From: Betaproteobacteria bacterium
GTDB lineage: Bacteria > Pseudomonadota > Gammaproteobacteria > Burkholderiales > Casimicrobiaceae
DNA length: 64,000 bases
Assembly (NCBI GenBank): GCA_013298145.1
Contig: JAAFJO010000002.1
Coordinates: 789,184-853,183, forward strand
Reading direction: 5' to 3'
Part shown: in pieces, positions 42,868 through 52,739 of the stretch
Position numbering within the stretch: the first letter of the stretch is position 1
Layout of the letters: every line of letters starts with the position of its first letter
Notes under the pieces: generated by a model
What the model was told of the DNA's origin: nothing
The model's input: only the letters and a program-made list of their open reading frames with translations
Database searches by the model: none
Program-made: the position numbers and the translations under genes

Positions 42868-43587
42868 CTACCAAAGATCCAGCGCACAGAGCTGGGCTCG
42901 AGCTTGCGGCGCCCACCCACGGTTAGCCGCCGGGCTTGCAGGGGATGGATGGAGAATCGTTCCAATTCGTAAATATGGAAATTCATCTCTTAGCCCTGAT
43001 AAAGCTCGGCTTTCAGCAAATTTACCAATTCCGATCACCCACTCCGGTTCGAGGGCGCGTACGTTTGCGCGTAAGTGTTCATCACAGGCGGCGTAGAGGG
43101 GCTTTGTCTCGTCTTTCGGCAACTTGTCGGGCGTGACGTTTCGAGTGTTGTCGAAAAAGGCGAGCGGGCAGTAGTTCAAGACGAAGTGATCTGCGAAGAA
43201 GTCTTCTGCATTTGGGAAGCGCTCAGAGAAGAGCGCCCACAAGCGCTGCCCTGAAATTTCAGAACGCGTGCAATCGAAGCCTTCAATCGGGCGATGTGGA
43301 TTCGGCTGTTTAGGCTGCGCAATCGGTGCGACGATCTTCATCCACTCTCTGACTGCATTCACCTCACCAAACGGCACGCCGACCTGAACCATGCCAAAGG
43401 GCCCAGGATTCATGCCCATGAAAATCACGCGCTTTTTGCTGTTGCAAAACTTGCGCAAATACGCCTCATGCGGTGCCCACGCGTAGTCGAGCGGGTTGAG
43501 CGTGTGAGTGACTGGCGCTGAGAATTGCAGCGCATCGACATTGCGACTTAGTTGTAGGGCCGCTTGGACCAGTGTGTCATCGATCAT
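42868..43587 (-). CDS. SMUG1-type uracil-DNA glycosylase
   Basis: A base-excision repair enzyme of 239 residues that removes uracil and oxidised pyrimidines. Motif 1 is GMNPGPFGMVQVGVPFGEV, where Asn is the catalytic-water residue in SMUG1; motif 2 is HPSPASPAANRGW with the conserved His. The fragment YAWAPHEAYLRKF precedes motif 1 as in other SMUG1 proteins. This is the family best known from animals but present in some bacteria. Start ATG at 43587 chosen; another in-frame ATG 15 codons upstream repeats MIDD. Stands alone, convergent with yejF. Confidence 0.92.
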   Translation of the reverse strand: MIDDTLVQAALQLSRNVDALQFSAPVTHTLNPLDYAWAPHEAYLRKFCNSKKRVIFMGMNPGPFGMVQVGVPFGEVNAVREWMKIVAPIAQPKQPNPHRPIEGFDCTRSEISGQRLWALFSERFPNAEDFFADHFVLNYCPLAFFDNTRNVTPDKLPKDETKPLYAACDEHLRANVRALEPEWVIGIGKFAESRALSGLRDEFPYLRIGTILHPSPASPAANRGWAPQARAQLCALDLW

Positions 43588-43938
43588 CTGTGTATTTTGT
43601 CGAAGAATGGAGCGACTCGTGTCGTCAATCAACGGCTAAGGCTGCAGAGAATCGCGGGAAAAGCCGGGACGAGAGGGGAAAAGTGTTAAGAAGCGTACTT
43701 AGCTGGGTGCGATTTTTTCGTAGGATTACTGCCGTGTCTCGCTCTCGCAGTCATTGCGCAGGGAGCCATCGAATTACGTGACACAATGATGCAAACGAAT
43801 CGGGGCAGCAGCAGATCTCTAGTGTTTGACGAACAGGTGGTACTCCACATTGCGTCGTAAACGCCCTGCCCACCCCAATCGGCGCATCGATCTCTTTTTT
43901 GTCCCACTCCACTCCCCTATCGCCCCCGACGGAATCCC
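43588..43938. other. Intergenic region, no feature seen
   Basis: 351 bp between the glycosylase gene and the divergent exported protein at 43939. No credible gene, repeat or terminator was found. The promoters of both genes are expected here. Confidence 0.5.
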
Positions 43939-44568
43939 ATGTTGTTTAACCTTCTCGCGCCCCGCTCGATTGCGGCCAGCTTTGTTGTCACGCTATTCGC
44001 GGCTCTCTCGATCTCAAGCGCCGCTAACCCGACCGCTGCCCCTCAGGGCAAGTGGGTAGCAGAACGCACCGATCAAGGTCAGCGCTCCCTTTCGTACAAC
44101 GCCACGGTCCCGCTTTTGGGCAAACCGACACGCGTCACCGTGAGCTTCAATTGCGACCTGCTCGTGTCGAAGCAGATTAACGGTACGTTGGGCTTCGATG
44201 TCTATGTGAATAACGTGGCGGCTTTGAAGCCGTTTCGGTTCGGCGATTTTGAAGGGCCGGACGCGACTACGAACGGCCGGAAACTGATGCGCATCGCCAT
44301 CACCCGTTCTGGAAAGCCGCCCTACAGCGTTGAGCTGGTGCCAAGCGGCTCGACGCCTGCCGAAGGGAACTTCGTTTTTGGTACCGCCGAGGTGAGTAAG
44401 CTCGCCAAGAGCGCTCAGCGAACCCTCTTGCAGATGCTTGCAGAGGGGGGCGAGCGTTTCGACATCACGATCACAGATCCGAAAGACCCAAAACTCAAGC
44501 TCGAAATCAGCGTCCCTGTCGCCGACAAACAAGCAGAGTTCAAGACGCTGATTTCGGGCCTCAAGTAG
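43939..44568 (+). CDS. Exported protein of unknown function
   Basis: A 209-residue protein with a signal peptide (about 1-30, ending near SISSAANP). The mature part is beta-rich with a pair of alternating hydrophobic strands (VTVSFNCDLLVSKQINGTLGFDVYVNNV) and few Cys. No named family recognised. It is the first of four neighbouring genes for exported proteins (to 47149). A weak hairpin with six T follows its stop (about 44567-44588). Confidence 0.75.
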   Translation: MLFNLLAPRSIAASFVVTLFAALSISSAANPTAAPQGKWVAERTDQGQRSLSYNATVPLLGKPTRVTVSFNCDLLVSKQINGTLGFDVYVNNVAALKPFRFGDFEGPDATTNGRKLMRIAITRSGKPPYSVELVPSGSTPAEGNFVFGTAEVSKLAKSAQRTLLQMLAEGGERFDITITDPKDPKLKLEISVPVADKQAEFKTLISGLK

Positions 44569-44676
44569 CGACTCGGCCGCTTTTTTGTACACGCTGTACC
44601 TAAGCGCGGAGTGCGGGTCGCCGCTTTAAGCTTGGTGCACACACCACCGTTCCAGTGAGTTGTTTAAGGATTTCTC

Positions 44677-45591
44677 GTGAGTCAGTTTTTATTCGCCAAA
44701 GATACGTACGTCACGCGCGGTTTTATCGGGCTGGTCTGCGCTGCCAGTTTCTTCAGCGTCAGTGCGAACGCGCAAGCCCCCGCGGCGGACAACAGCGTCA
44801 AGGTCGGCAAGTTCACCAAGCTCGCGTCGGGCGTGGTCACTGAAATTACCAACGGTGATGCAGCCTGCTACATCAGCCTTAAAGACGATAAAGGTCAAGT
44901 GTTTGATGAAACGGGCGATTTCTCCATTTGCGAGAAGCCCAAGAGCTTCGTCGGTAAACGGGTCAATCTCACCTACGAACTTGGCAAAGTGATGGCCGAT
45001 GAATGCGGTGGCGATCCAAAATGCAAGAAAACGACCACCGTTGCGTTGGTGACAGCGCTGAAAGTGGTCGATAGCAAGGGCGCTAGCGCAGCAGCAACTA
45101 GCCCAGCAGCCACTGTTGCAAAGGGGCAGACGTCGTTTTGTACGTCAGAGGAGGCCGTGATTTTTGCGTGCAGCACGGGTAGTAAACTGGTTTCAGTGTG
45201 CGAAGCTAAAACCGCCACCCGAACCCGCGGCCACCTGCAGTATCGGTTCGGCAAACCCAATTCGAACGAACCGCTGGAGCTCATGTTGCCGGAGGATTTC
45301 GTACCAGCCAACAAAGCCGCCACCGGCGAATTCATGCCTTTTGCGGGGGGCGCGGGGTCGTGGCTGCGCTTCAATAAAGGCGCCTTCAGCTATGTCGTGT
45401 ATTCCGGCGTGGGGCGCTGGGGCCCTAAAGGCGAGAGTAAAGAAAAGTCAGGCGTTGTTGTTGAACGCAACGGCAAAACGGTGGCGAGCCTGAAATGCAG
45501 TGGCTCAGTCCAAAGTGAGTTAGGACCGGAGTGGATGGAAAAGCGAGCTATCACGCTCAAGCCGAACGAAGAATTCCTTTTCCCAGATTGA
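44677..45591 (+). CDS. Two-domain exported protein of unknown function
   Basis: A 304-residue protein from a GTG at 44677 with a signal sequence ending near SVSANAQA. The first part (about 45-125) resembles an OB-like domain with paired Cys (DAACYISLKDDKGQVFDETGDFSICEK, CGGDPKCKK). An Ala/Thr linker follows. The second part (about 150-304) begins TSFCTSEEAVIFACSTGSKLVSVC, with a Cys pattern and a conserved YRFGKP segment that recur in other uncharacterised exported proteins. Function unknown. Confidence 0.75.
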   Translation: MSQFLFAKDTYVTRGFIGLVCAASFFSVSANAQAPAADNSVKVGKFTKLASGVVTEITNGDAACYISLKDDKGQVFDETGDFSICEKPKSFVGKRVNLTYELGKVMADECGGDPKCKKTTTVALVTALKVVDSKGASAAATSPAATVAKGQTSFCTSEEAVIFACSTGSKLVSVCEAKTATRTRGHLQYRFGKPNSNEPLELMLPEDFVPANKAATGEFMPFAGGAGSWLRFNKGAFSYVVYSGVGRWGPKGESKEKSGVVVERNGKTVASLKCSGSVQSELGPEWMEKRAITLKPNEEFLFPD

Positions 45592-45662
45592 CGCCAGGGC
45601 GGCGAGCGCCTTGATCGGGCCGCCGCATTCTCGAAGCGCTTTACGGTCTTACGATTTGGCTG

Positions 45663-46412
45663 CTATTTGCAGAGCCGTAAATTAGTTCGCGTCGCGCGAA
45701 CCACCGGAAGATAGAGATCAGCTTCCAGCGGTGGATAGCTTTCGCGAACTTTTTTGTCCGTCATCGCGGCATCTTCCGCTAGCGGCTGCAATACGTTGCG
45801 ACACTCGGCCATTTCGCCGAGCTTGTGAAGCGTCACGGCCAGATCGTTTCGAATTCGTGCATCTTCAATCCAATCGATTGATCGCTTGCAGTCTTTGAGA
45901 AGCGGCTCAAGCAGTGCGCGCGCCTCTAAAAATTGTTTGCTGTCGTAGCGTTTTTTGAATTGTTTTCGGGTGTTACTCACAGCCGAACTCAAGCACGCAG
46001 CGATGGGCTGAAAGTAAATCATTTCAAAGGTGGCGCGAACGCCGCAGTGGGTCTGACACGCGCCGCCTGAGCTATCTTTAACGTCGATTCCCGTCGGTGT
46101 CATTTTCATGGTGACGATGCAGGGCGTCTTTTCATCAATCCCTTCAAGCTGGGCGCGTCCGTTGCGCAATTGGCCTTCCAGCGAGCATGTGTGGCCGTTG
46201 TCGCCCAGCGACGATATTTCAAAATTTAAGCTGCCTGATTTTCCCGACTTGAGTGTTAGGTAGGCTTTGCCGCCTTCGCCGACATACTCGCCGGGCGCAA
46301 GGGCAGTGTTGCTCGTCTGTGCCAACGATAGTGGGGTCAAAGAGAGGGGCATGAGAAACGCGACGAGCAGCCGTGTAATGCCGTTGTGATTTTTCTGGTC
46401 GAGTAATTTCAT
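45663..46412 (-). CDS. Exported Cys-containing protein with helical C-terminus
   Basis: A 249-residue protein with a signal peptide (LLVAFLMPLSLTPLSLAQ). The N-terminal half is a small beta domain (GEYVGEGGKAYLTLKSG to CQTHCGVRATFEMIYF) with Cys pairs likely to form disulfides. The C-terminal half is helical and TPR-like (KQFLEARALLEPLLKDC..NDLAVTLHKLGEMAECRNVLQPL). The domain family is seen in other betaproteobacterial exported proteins but is unnamed. It is antisense to its neighbours. Confidence 0.72.
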   Translation of the reverse strand: MKLLDQKNHNGITRLLVAFLMPLSLTPLSLAQTSNTALAPGEYVGEGGKAYLTLKSGKSGSLNFEISSLGDNGHTCSLEGQLRNGRAQLEGIDEKTPCIVTMKMTPTGIDVKDSSGGACQTHCGVRATFEMIYFQPIAACLSSAVSNTRKQFKKRYDSKQFLEARALLEPLLKDCKRSIDWIEDARIRNDLAVTLHKLGEMAECRNVLQPLAEDAAMTDKKVRESYPPLEADLYLPVVRATRTNLRLCK

Positions 46413-46621
46413 GGTGGAGCAGAAGTAAAGTTAGTTCTGGAGCATATTGCATTGATGGAGGGGGTGCCGCGTGCGTCGCTCTAACTCGTGAGAATCCAAG
46501 ACATGTGGGATACACGGCGAGAGTTGGATCGCTCATTCCGAGTAACCGCGCCCGTTGCTCGCTCCCGACGGAAATCGTGTGTTACGCTGAATCGTGTATT
46601 TAATGATGAGCTTTACCCGGT

Positions 46622-47149
46622 ATGCCCAAGTCTTTGCGTAGCCTAGCGCTATTACTGTCCGTCGTCGCACTAATTCTTTCGCCGAATCTGTCGGCGCAAA
46701 GCGTTGCCGCTGTCAAAACATCAAAATACAGAGGCGCCTATTTCGAAGTGAAGTACCCCTCTAGCTTCACTGCCCGCGCGCTAGATGCAGCAAAAGCGCG
46801 TGAGTCCAGCGCGGCAACCTTTAGCGCGCCGGATGGCTCAATGGAGTTCTACATTTTCTCGCCTCAGTGGGGAGGTGACGCTCCCGGGATCGCGCTCGTT
46901 CCTGCCACAGAGGTCGAAGCCGCCCGCAAAACTGAGAAGGGAAAAAGCTCGGGGGTCGTAGGCACCTTCACTTGGACGACGCTAGCTGCGAAAGACAAAA
47001 GCTACACCCGCGTTTACCAAAGTTTTCTTGCCGATGATAAGAGCATTCACTGGGTGGTCGGCATGAAATACACGTCCGACGAAGCGCTCGCGAAGTACCG
47101 CGCTCAATACGCCCAATTCAAGGCGTCATTAGTGCAGTTGGCTGATTAG
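46622..47149 (+). CDS. Exported protein of unknown function
   Basis: A 175-residue protein with a signal peptide (LRSLALLLSVVALILSPNLSAQS). The mature part has an early RGAYFEVKYPSSFTARA segment and alternating strand patterns, similar to small surface or periplasmic proteins that adopt a PsbP-like fold. This resemblance is weak. Strand and position suggest its own promoter in the 209 bp before it. Confidence 0.7.
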   Translation: MPKSLRSLALLLSVVALILSPNLSAQSVAAVKTSKYRGAYFEVKYPSSFTARALDAAKARESSAATFSAPDGSMEFYIFSPQWGGDAPGIALVPATEVEAARKTEKGKSSGVVGTFTWTTLAAKDKSYTRVYQSFLADDKSIHWVVGMKYTSDEALAKYRAQYAQFKASLVQLAD

Positions 47150-47191
47150 AAAAACGCAGAGAAATCGCTGCGACGCCGCATCGGCAGGCCG

Positions 47192-47617
47192 CTACTTCGG
47201 CCACAGCACCATCTGCGTGCAGCGAAAGAGGGCAATGGTCTTGCCGGTTTCTTGATGTTTCACCACGGCATCCCATACTTGCGTCGTGCGCCCTAGATGC
47301 ACCGGGCGCGCGTCTACTTCAATCGTGCCTTCGCGCGCAGTCCCTAAGTGATTGCTCTTGAGCTCGACCGTGGTGAAATTCTCCGCACCTTCTGGCAGAT
47401 GCGAAATGCAGCCGTAGCCGCAGATCGTGTCTGCGAGTGCGACAACAGTCGCGGCGTGAAGAAATCCATTCGGCGCTAAAAGCTCGTCGCGCACTTTGAC
47501 TTTCGCACGCAGCAATCCTTCCTCAACAGAAATGAGCTCTACGCCGATGAGGCCCGGCAATCGCCCGACCCCGCGCGCACGCATCGATTCCGCGGTAAAT
47601 CCAGCGCGTAGTGGCAT
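47192..47617 (-). CDS. PaaI-type hotdog thioesterase
   Basis: A 141-residue acyl-CoA thioesterase of the hotdog fold. The signature LLAPNGFLHAATVVALADTICGYGC carries the conserved Gly, His and Asp region, and ELKSNHLGTAREGTIEVDARPVHLGRTTQVWDA follows. The substrate is probably an aromatic or medium-chain acyl-CoA, which the sequence does not settle. It lies 9 bp after the PagP-like gene on the same strand. Confidence 0.9.
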   Translation of the reverse strand: MPLRAGFTAESMRARGVGRLPGLIGVELISVEEGLLRAKVKVRDELLAPNGFLHAATVVALADTICGYGCISHLPEGAENFTTVELKSNHLGTAREGTIEVDARPVHLGRTTQVWDAVVKHQETGKTIALFRCTQMVLWPK

Positions 47618-47626
47618 AGCGTGCGC

Positions 47627-48181
47627 CTAAAAGGTGTAGCCGACGCCCACCATGAGCGCACTGTTGCCGAGGATGATCGCCTCAACGCTTACATCTTTAT
47701 ATCGCGCGCCTAACGTCGGAAGTATCGCCGGCGCCACGCCGAATTTGTTAAACGGGATCTTGTCGCGGAACTTACCCTTGTAGCCGTGCAAGAGGCCAGC
47801 TGACACTTTCACGTAGAGGTAGTCGTTGAAGTCCCAACGCTGACCCCAATAAAGATACTGTGAGGGTTGGCCGAACGAGTTTTTGAACTGCGCAAACCCG
47901 AAGAGTGTTTTGTCCGCACCCCACACTCGATCATAGTTCGATTCAATCGTGAAGTTGAGCAAATGGTTACGGTTTACGTGCTCTGGATTCTTCGTCCAGT
48001 GAGTGTTGTAAACAGAATACTGAAAAAAGATTCGATCACCATCGCGAAGCCACGTTTCCGCGTTGCGCGCCTGGGCGGCGGCGGCGGTCTGCGTTGCGGG
48101 TGCGCTTTGTGCGCTAGCAATGCACGCGTGAGCGCACGCAAGAAGAGCGACCCATCGAAATAGATTAAACACAGATTTCAC
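47627..48181 (-). CDS. PagP-like outer-membrane beta-barrel protein
   Basis: A 184-residue exported protein with a signal peptide ending near CIASAQS. The mature sequence alternates polar and hydrophobic residues and ends in Phe (VGVGYTF), as outer-membrane barrels do. The order of segments GFAQFKNSFGQPSQYLYWGQRWDF, YLYVKVSAGLLHGY, GVAPAILPTLGARY recalls PagP, the lipid A palmitoyltransferase, but key PagP residues cannot be matched with confidence. A lipid-modifying or transport role is possible. It is followed by the thioesterase gene. Confidence 0.7.
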   Translation of the reverse strand: MKSVFNLFRWVALLACAHACIASAQSAPATQTAAAAQARNAETWLRDGDRIFFQYSVYNTHWTKNPEHVNRNHLLNFTIESNYDRVWGADKTLFGFAQFKNSFGQPSQYLYWGQRWDFNDYLYVKVSAGLLHGYKGKFRDKIPFNKFGVAPAILPTLGARYKDVSVEAIILGNSALMVGVGYTF

Positions 48182-48394
48182 TCAATAGCCTTTCTTCATC
48201 GGCGATTCTGAATCGGCTTTTTCATCGGCCTCACGCAGTTTCTCCTGCGCTTTCTTCATCGCATCGTCGACGTCGTTCTTCACTTTGTCGACCGTTTTTT
48301 CTTTGGTGGGTAGCGGCGTGGGCGGCGGGTTGCTAGGCTGGCAACCGAGTGCCAACATAACAACAAAAAACATCGCAGCAGCCGCAAGCTTCAT
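48182..48394 (-). CDS. Small lipoprotein with charged helical tail
   Basis: A 70-residue protein with a lipobox LALGC (Cys18) after a short signal. The mature part has a Pro-rich spacer and a highly charged helix (KVKNDVDDAMKKAQEKLREADEKAD) predicted to be a coiled coil. It sits next to the PagP-like gene with no spacer, and to yajQ, so all are probably one operon. Function unknown. Confidence 0.78.
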   Translation of the reverse strand: MKLAAAAMFFVVMLALGCQPSNPPPTPLPTKEKTVDKVKNDVDDAMKKAQEKLREADEKADSESPMKKGY

Positions 48395-48406
48395 AAAGTT
48401 GGATCG

Positions 48407-48898
48407 CTAGTCGCGGAAATTATTGAATTGAAGCGGCAGATCAGTGACGTCTTTTTTGATCAATGCCATCGCCGCTTGCAGATCGTCTTTTTTGCTTCCT
48501 GTTACACGTACAGCGGTGCCTTGGATTGAGCCCGACACCTTCATCTTTGAATCCTTGAGTAGCTTCACGACTTTCTTCGCGAGATCGGATTCCAGGCCTT
48601 CTTTAAGCTTATCGACGCGCTTCAGTTTGTCGCCGCCAATCTTCTCATTCTTGCCTTTTTCGATTGAACGCGAATCGACGCCGCGCTTAGCGAATTTGTT
48701 GAGCAAGACGTCGTCAACCTGACTTAGCTTGAAGTCATCGTCAGCAAAGACGGTGATGGTCTTGTCTTTCTGATTAAGCTCAGCGCGCGCATCGGAGCCC
48801 TTGAAATCAAACCGCGTTGAGACTTCTTTATTCGCTTGTTCCAGCGCGTTTTTGATTTCAACCCAATCGAGTTCAGAGACGGTATCGAAAGAAGGCAT
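48407..48898 (-). CDS. yajQ: YajQ family nucleotide-binding protein
   Basis: A 163-residue cytoplasmic protein, starting [37 protein letters not shown]. This is the canonical YajQ sequence, and [26 protein letters not shown] closes the second ferredoxin-like domain. Some members bind cyclic di-GMP and modulate gene expression; whether this one does is not shown. The ATG at 48898 matches homologues. Confidence 0.95.
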   Translation of the reverse strand: MPSFDTVSELDWVEIKNALEQANKEVSTRFDFKGSDARAELNQKDKTITVFADDDFKLSQVDDVLLNKFAKRGVDSRSIEKGKNEKIGGDKLKRVDKLKEGLESDLAKKVVKLLKDSKMKVSGSIQGTAVRVTGSKKDDLQAAMALIKKDVTDLPLQFNNFRD

Positions 48899-48964
48899 GG
48901 CACCACGCAAATCAAGCAACAAAACCCGTAGTGTAAGCGCGCCCTAGCGTCGTTGCTTGATACG

Positions 48965-49828
48965 CTAGGGCAGCAATGCGGCAATGTTCGCCTCAATTTG
49001 CCCAGCGCTTAGTTGTCCGCCATTGGCTCCAGCGATGAGATCGTTGCCGCGATAGCCCAAAAGATAGCGCAGTATCAACAGTCCGTCAGTCTCGGGTCGA
49101 GCTTGCCCGCTCCCGTCAACATCGAGTTTCCCAAGATCGCGAAGCGACATAAGCTGGGTCTCGATTTCGCTGTTAGTGCGAATTGCGCTCGCGCCTTTCA
49201 CGCCGCTCGTTAACGCGTTCCCCGTCAACCCCAACAAGTAGCGCATGACTAATACGCCGTCGGTGAGCGCGTGATACTTGGTTGCGGTGACGCTGGTGTC
49301 GACATCCAAATCATTGCGCAACGGATCCAGGTGAACATGCGTTGAAATCATTTCGACGTGCTCAACCTTCGTTCCTTGCACTACAAACGCGTTTATCGTG
49401 ATCTGTCCGCGCGTGGTGACGGGAAGTTCGAGGCGAAAGTATTCAGATGGCGAAGTCTTTACCGTCGCAGCTGTATGAGTAATCGACTGCCCACTACAAA
49501 TGGTCTTGAATGGACCAATTGGCGTCATCCAGCTTCCAACTTGTACGTTTGCAGAGTTAGTCGCCCACAGCAGGAGGCCTTTGAAGGGGATGCCATTGGG
49601 GTTCACCAGTCGAATTCGGAAGGCGGCTCCACCGGGAGAATAAGTTGCTTGTGATTCTGGCTGCAAACTCCAACCGTTCGGGCTAGGGCCAACACGCGCT
49701 CCCATGCCTGCGGTCATGCTCGCAGTTGTCACTGTGCATACAGGGGAGCCAGTGGACGACGCATATGCATGCGGCGCAAACGTGGTCGCAACCAGGAGGA
49801 GTAGGGCGAAAGCCAAAGAAATTTTCAT
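48965..49828 (-). CDS. Exported Reeler-domain protein with two dockerin-like repeats
   Basis: A 287-residue secreted protein. After a signal peptide (ending near PHAYASS) comes a Reeler-type domain (about residues 35-165), with the marks FKGLLLWATN, VGSW, C of FKTICSG, ITHTAATVKTSPSEYFRLELP. The C-terminal 110 residues hold two dockerin-like repeats: DVDTSVTATKYHALTDGVLVMRYLLG and DVDGSGQARPETDGLLILRYLLG, with Asp patterns of calcium loops. Reeler domains are best known from animals. No scaffold or cohesin gene is in the window. Confidence 0.8.
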   Translation of the reverse strand: MKISLAFALLLLVATTFAPHAYASSTGSPVCTVTTASMTAGMGARVGPSPNGWSLQPESQATYSPGGAAFRIRLVNPNGIPFKGLLLWATNSANVQVGSWMTPIGPFKTICSGQSITHTAATVKTSPSEYFRLELPVTTRGQITINAFVVQGTKVEHVEMISTHVHLDPLRNDLDVDTSVTATKYHALTDGVLVMRYLLGLTGNALTSGVKGASAIRTNSEIETQLMSLRDLGKLDVDGSGQARPETDGLLILRYLLGYRGNDLIAGANGGQLSAGQIEANIAALLP

Positions 49829-49882
49829 ATTCGGTCCTCGCACTTGCAATTCTGCCGCGGCGCTGGCTACAGATGAAAGGCG

Positions 49883-50149
49883 CTAGTCTGGTCGGAACAA
49901 GTCATCGAATGAATCGCTGTTTTCGGACTTCGGTACGCGGGACAAACGCTGGGACGAAAACTGCTCGTCGATCTTATCTTGAAAAAATGAAGAAGGCGAG
50001 GGCGACGTCATCAATTGGCGATAAATTTCCCGCGAAACAGACTTGTATTCGTAGACGTCGCCGTTGGTGAACTCAATGTGCATCACGCGGGCGGACTCGT
50101 CGTAGCCCGCGCTTTTGAGTTTGCCGGAGGAGAGCGGTTTGCGATTCAT
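49883..50149 (-). CDS. KTSC domain protein
   Basis: An 88-residue protein whose first 60 residues match the KTSC domain: KSAGYDESARVMHIEFTNGDVYEYKSVSREIYRQLMTSPSPSSFFQDKI. The domain occurs near phage and RNA-processing genes, but its role is not clear. The C-terminal tail is acidic and polar. The ATG at 50149 gives the family start; the frame is open further upstream. Confidence 0.85.
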   Translation of the reverse strand: MNRKPLSSGKLKSAGYDESARVMHIEFTNGDVYEYKSVSREIYRQLMTSPSPSSFFQDKIDEQFSSQRLSRVPKSENSDSFDDLFRPD

Positions 50150-50184
50150 TTTTGTCTCACCGGGTCGAAAAATACGTTGGAAAC

Positions 50185-51216
50185 CTACACCGGTTTGTAA
50201 CGTCTGAGCGACGCTACGAACGCATCGAAATCGTCCCAACGCACAACGGCGCCGCGCCAGTCATCGATATCGAAGTCAACGAACCCGACGGTGGGCGGGT
50301 TGCCTTCGGTGTAGTCTAAAAACAGTGTGACACGATACCACTGCGCGAGGATGACAAGCTGTTTGCAGCCCTCTGGAAACCGATCAGCTTGATCCGGGTC
50401 GTCGGGATCGGCGAAATCGGTCGTTGAATCAAACACGGTGCGCAACATTTCCAGCGGATATAGGTCTTCATACCCAGCGAAGGGGTGAATGATGTGGTCG
50501 TACAGGCGTGGTTCGGCGATGCCGGGTTTTGGAGCGCAGATGTCCTTCACAGCGCCGCCGTTTTGCACTCGGTACAGCGCGCGCAGACCCTCGGGTAAGG
50601 TGACACCTAAACGCGCTTCCGCAGCCGCGATTTTTTCATCGCTGCCAGCGGACTTTTCATTCGGTGTACCGTCGTAAACGCCAGCCTCGGTGCGTCCATG
50701 CGTGTAATGGATGCCCGCGAAAAGCGTTTGGTGTGTCACGCGATCCGGGAGGATTCGAATTTCTGCACGCACCGTGTTGTTTTCACTTTCAGTAGTGGTT
50801 GCATCGTTCTCTGCGAACGTCGGGTAGTGGTCGGCACCGTTTTCGCGACGCACTGCCACCGCGCCCAGCCCAATGCCTACCGCCGCGACAACGGCAACGT
50901 ACATCCAATCCCACGATTCAAAAGATGCGCCCTCACGCCCAAAGAGCGCTGCGACGCCGCGCCCCATGAGATAGAACATTGAAACGAGCGCAAGCTGTAC
51001 AGTAAAGCTTGCCAGCGCTTCCGCGGCAATGCGAGCCGTTGAGCGAGTTTTCAGCGCACGTGCCCAACCGGCGCTGCGCCCCAAGATCATCGCCACGGTG
51101 AACACAAGCCCCAGCGGCACGATGATCCACGGCGAGCGCGCGAGTAAGCCAGCGCCAAGGGCTGCGGCGACGAGAAACGCACCGGCTGCGATTCGAACAA
51201 TGGTGTTCAGCTTCAT
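50185..51216 (-). CDS. Membrane-anchored SUKH (SMI1/KNR4) domain protein
   Basis: A 343-residue protein. The first 115 residues carry four predicted membrane helices (about 8-24, 30-46, 66-86 and 104-120). A soluble domain follows with the SMI1/KNR4 (SUKH) signature IAAAEARLGVTLPEGLRALYRVQNGG near residue 195 and YPLEMLRTVFDST. Such domains commonly act as immunity proteins to polymorphic toxins. Here it is tethered to the membrane and there is no toxin gene beside it, so the role is open. Confidence 0.8.
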   Translation of the reverse strand: MKLNTIVRIAAGAFLVAAALGAGLLARSPWIIVPLGLVFTVAMILGRSAGWARALKTRSTARIAAEALASFTVQLALVSMFYLMGRGVAALFGREGASFESWDWMYVAVVAAVGIGLGAVAVRRENGADHYPTFAENDATTTESENNTVRAEIRILPDRVTHQTLFAGIHYTHGRTEAGVYDGTPNEKSAGSDEKIAAAEARLGVTLPEGLRALYRVQNGGAVKDICAPKPGIAEPRLYDHIIHPFAGYEDLYPLEMLRTVFDSTTDFADPDDPDQADRFPEGCKQLVILAQWYRVTLFLDYTEGNPPTVGFVDFDIDDWRGAVVRWDDFDAFVASLRRYKPV

Positions 51217-51261
51217 CGATTGGCGCAGTGCTGAGGACTTAGAGGGTTACCGAGGCACCTT

Positions 51262-51290
51262 GGGAACCCGGATGCGAGCATCCGGGCTAC
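51262..51290. repeat. Family F palindromic repeat between argG and the SUKH gene
   Basis: A palindromic element (CCCGGATGC..GCATCCGGG) whose first 20 bases GGGAACCCGGATGCGAGCAT (51262-51281) are the exact reverse complement of 20001-20020. It lies just downstream of the argG stop codon. Confidence 0.75.
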
Positions 51291-51315
51291 GTGATGCAAA
51301 CCCCTCGCGCAACAA

Positions 51316-52653
<1,338 letters not shown>

Positions 52654-52676
52654 TTAGAAGGCATCAGCGACACTGC

Positions 52677-52706
52677 AAAAAAAAGCGCCACCGGGAGGTG
52701 GCGCTT
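52677..52706 (-). terminator. Rho-independent terminator of the fasciclin gene
   Basis: On the minus strand a perfect 10-bp stem AAGCGCCACC (52706-52697) and GGTGGCGCTT (52692-52683), loop TCCC, is followed by a run of T (52682-52677). It separates the FAS1 gene from argG. Confidence 0.92.
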
Positions 52707-52739
52707 GTCGTTAGCGTTACAGCCGCGTGGCCTATCCCG

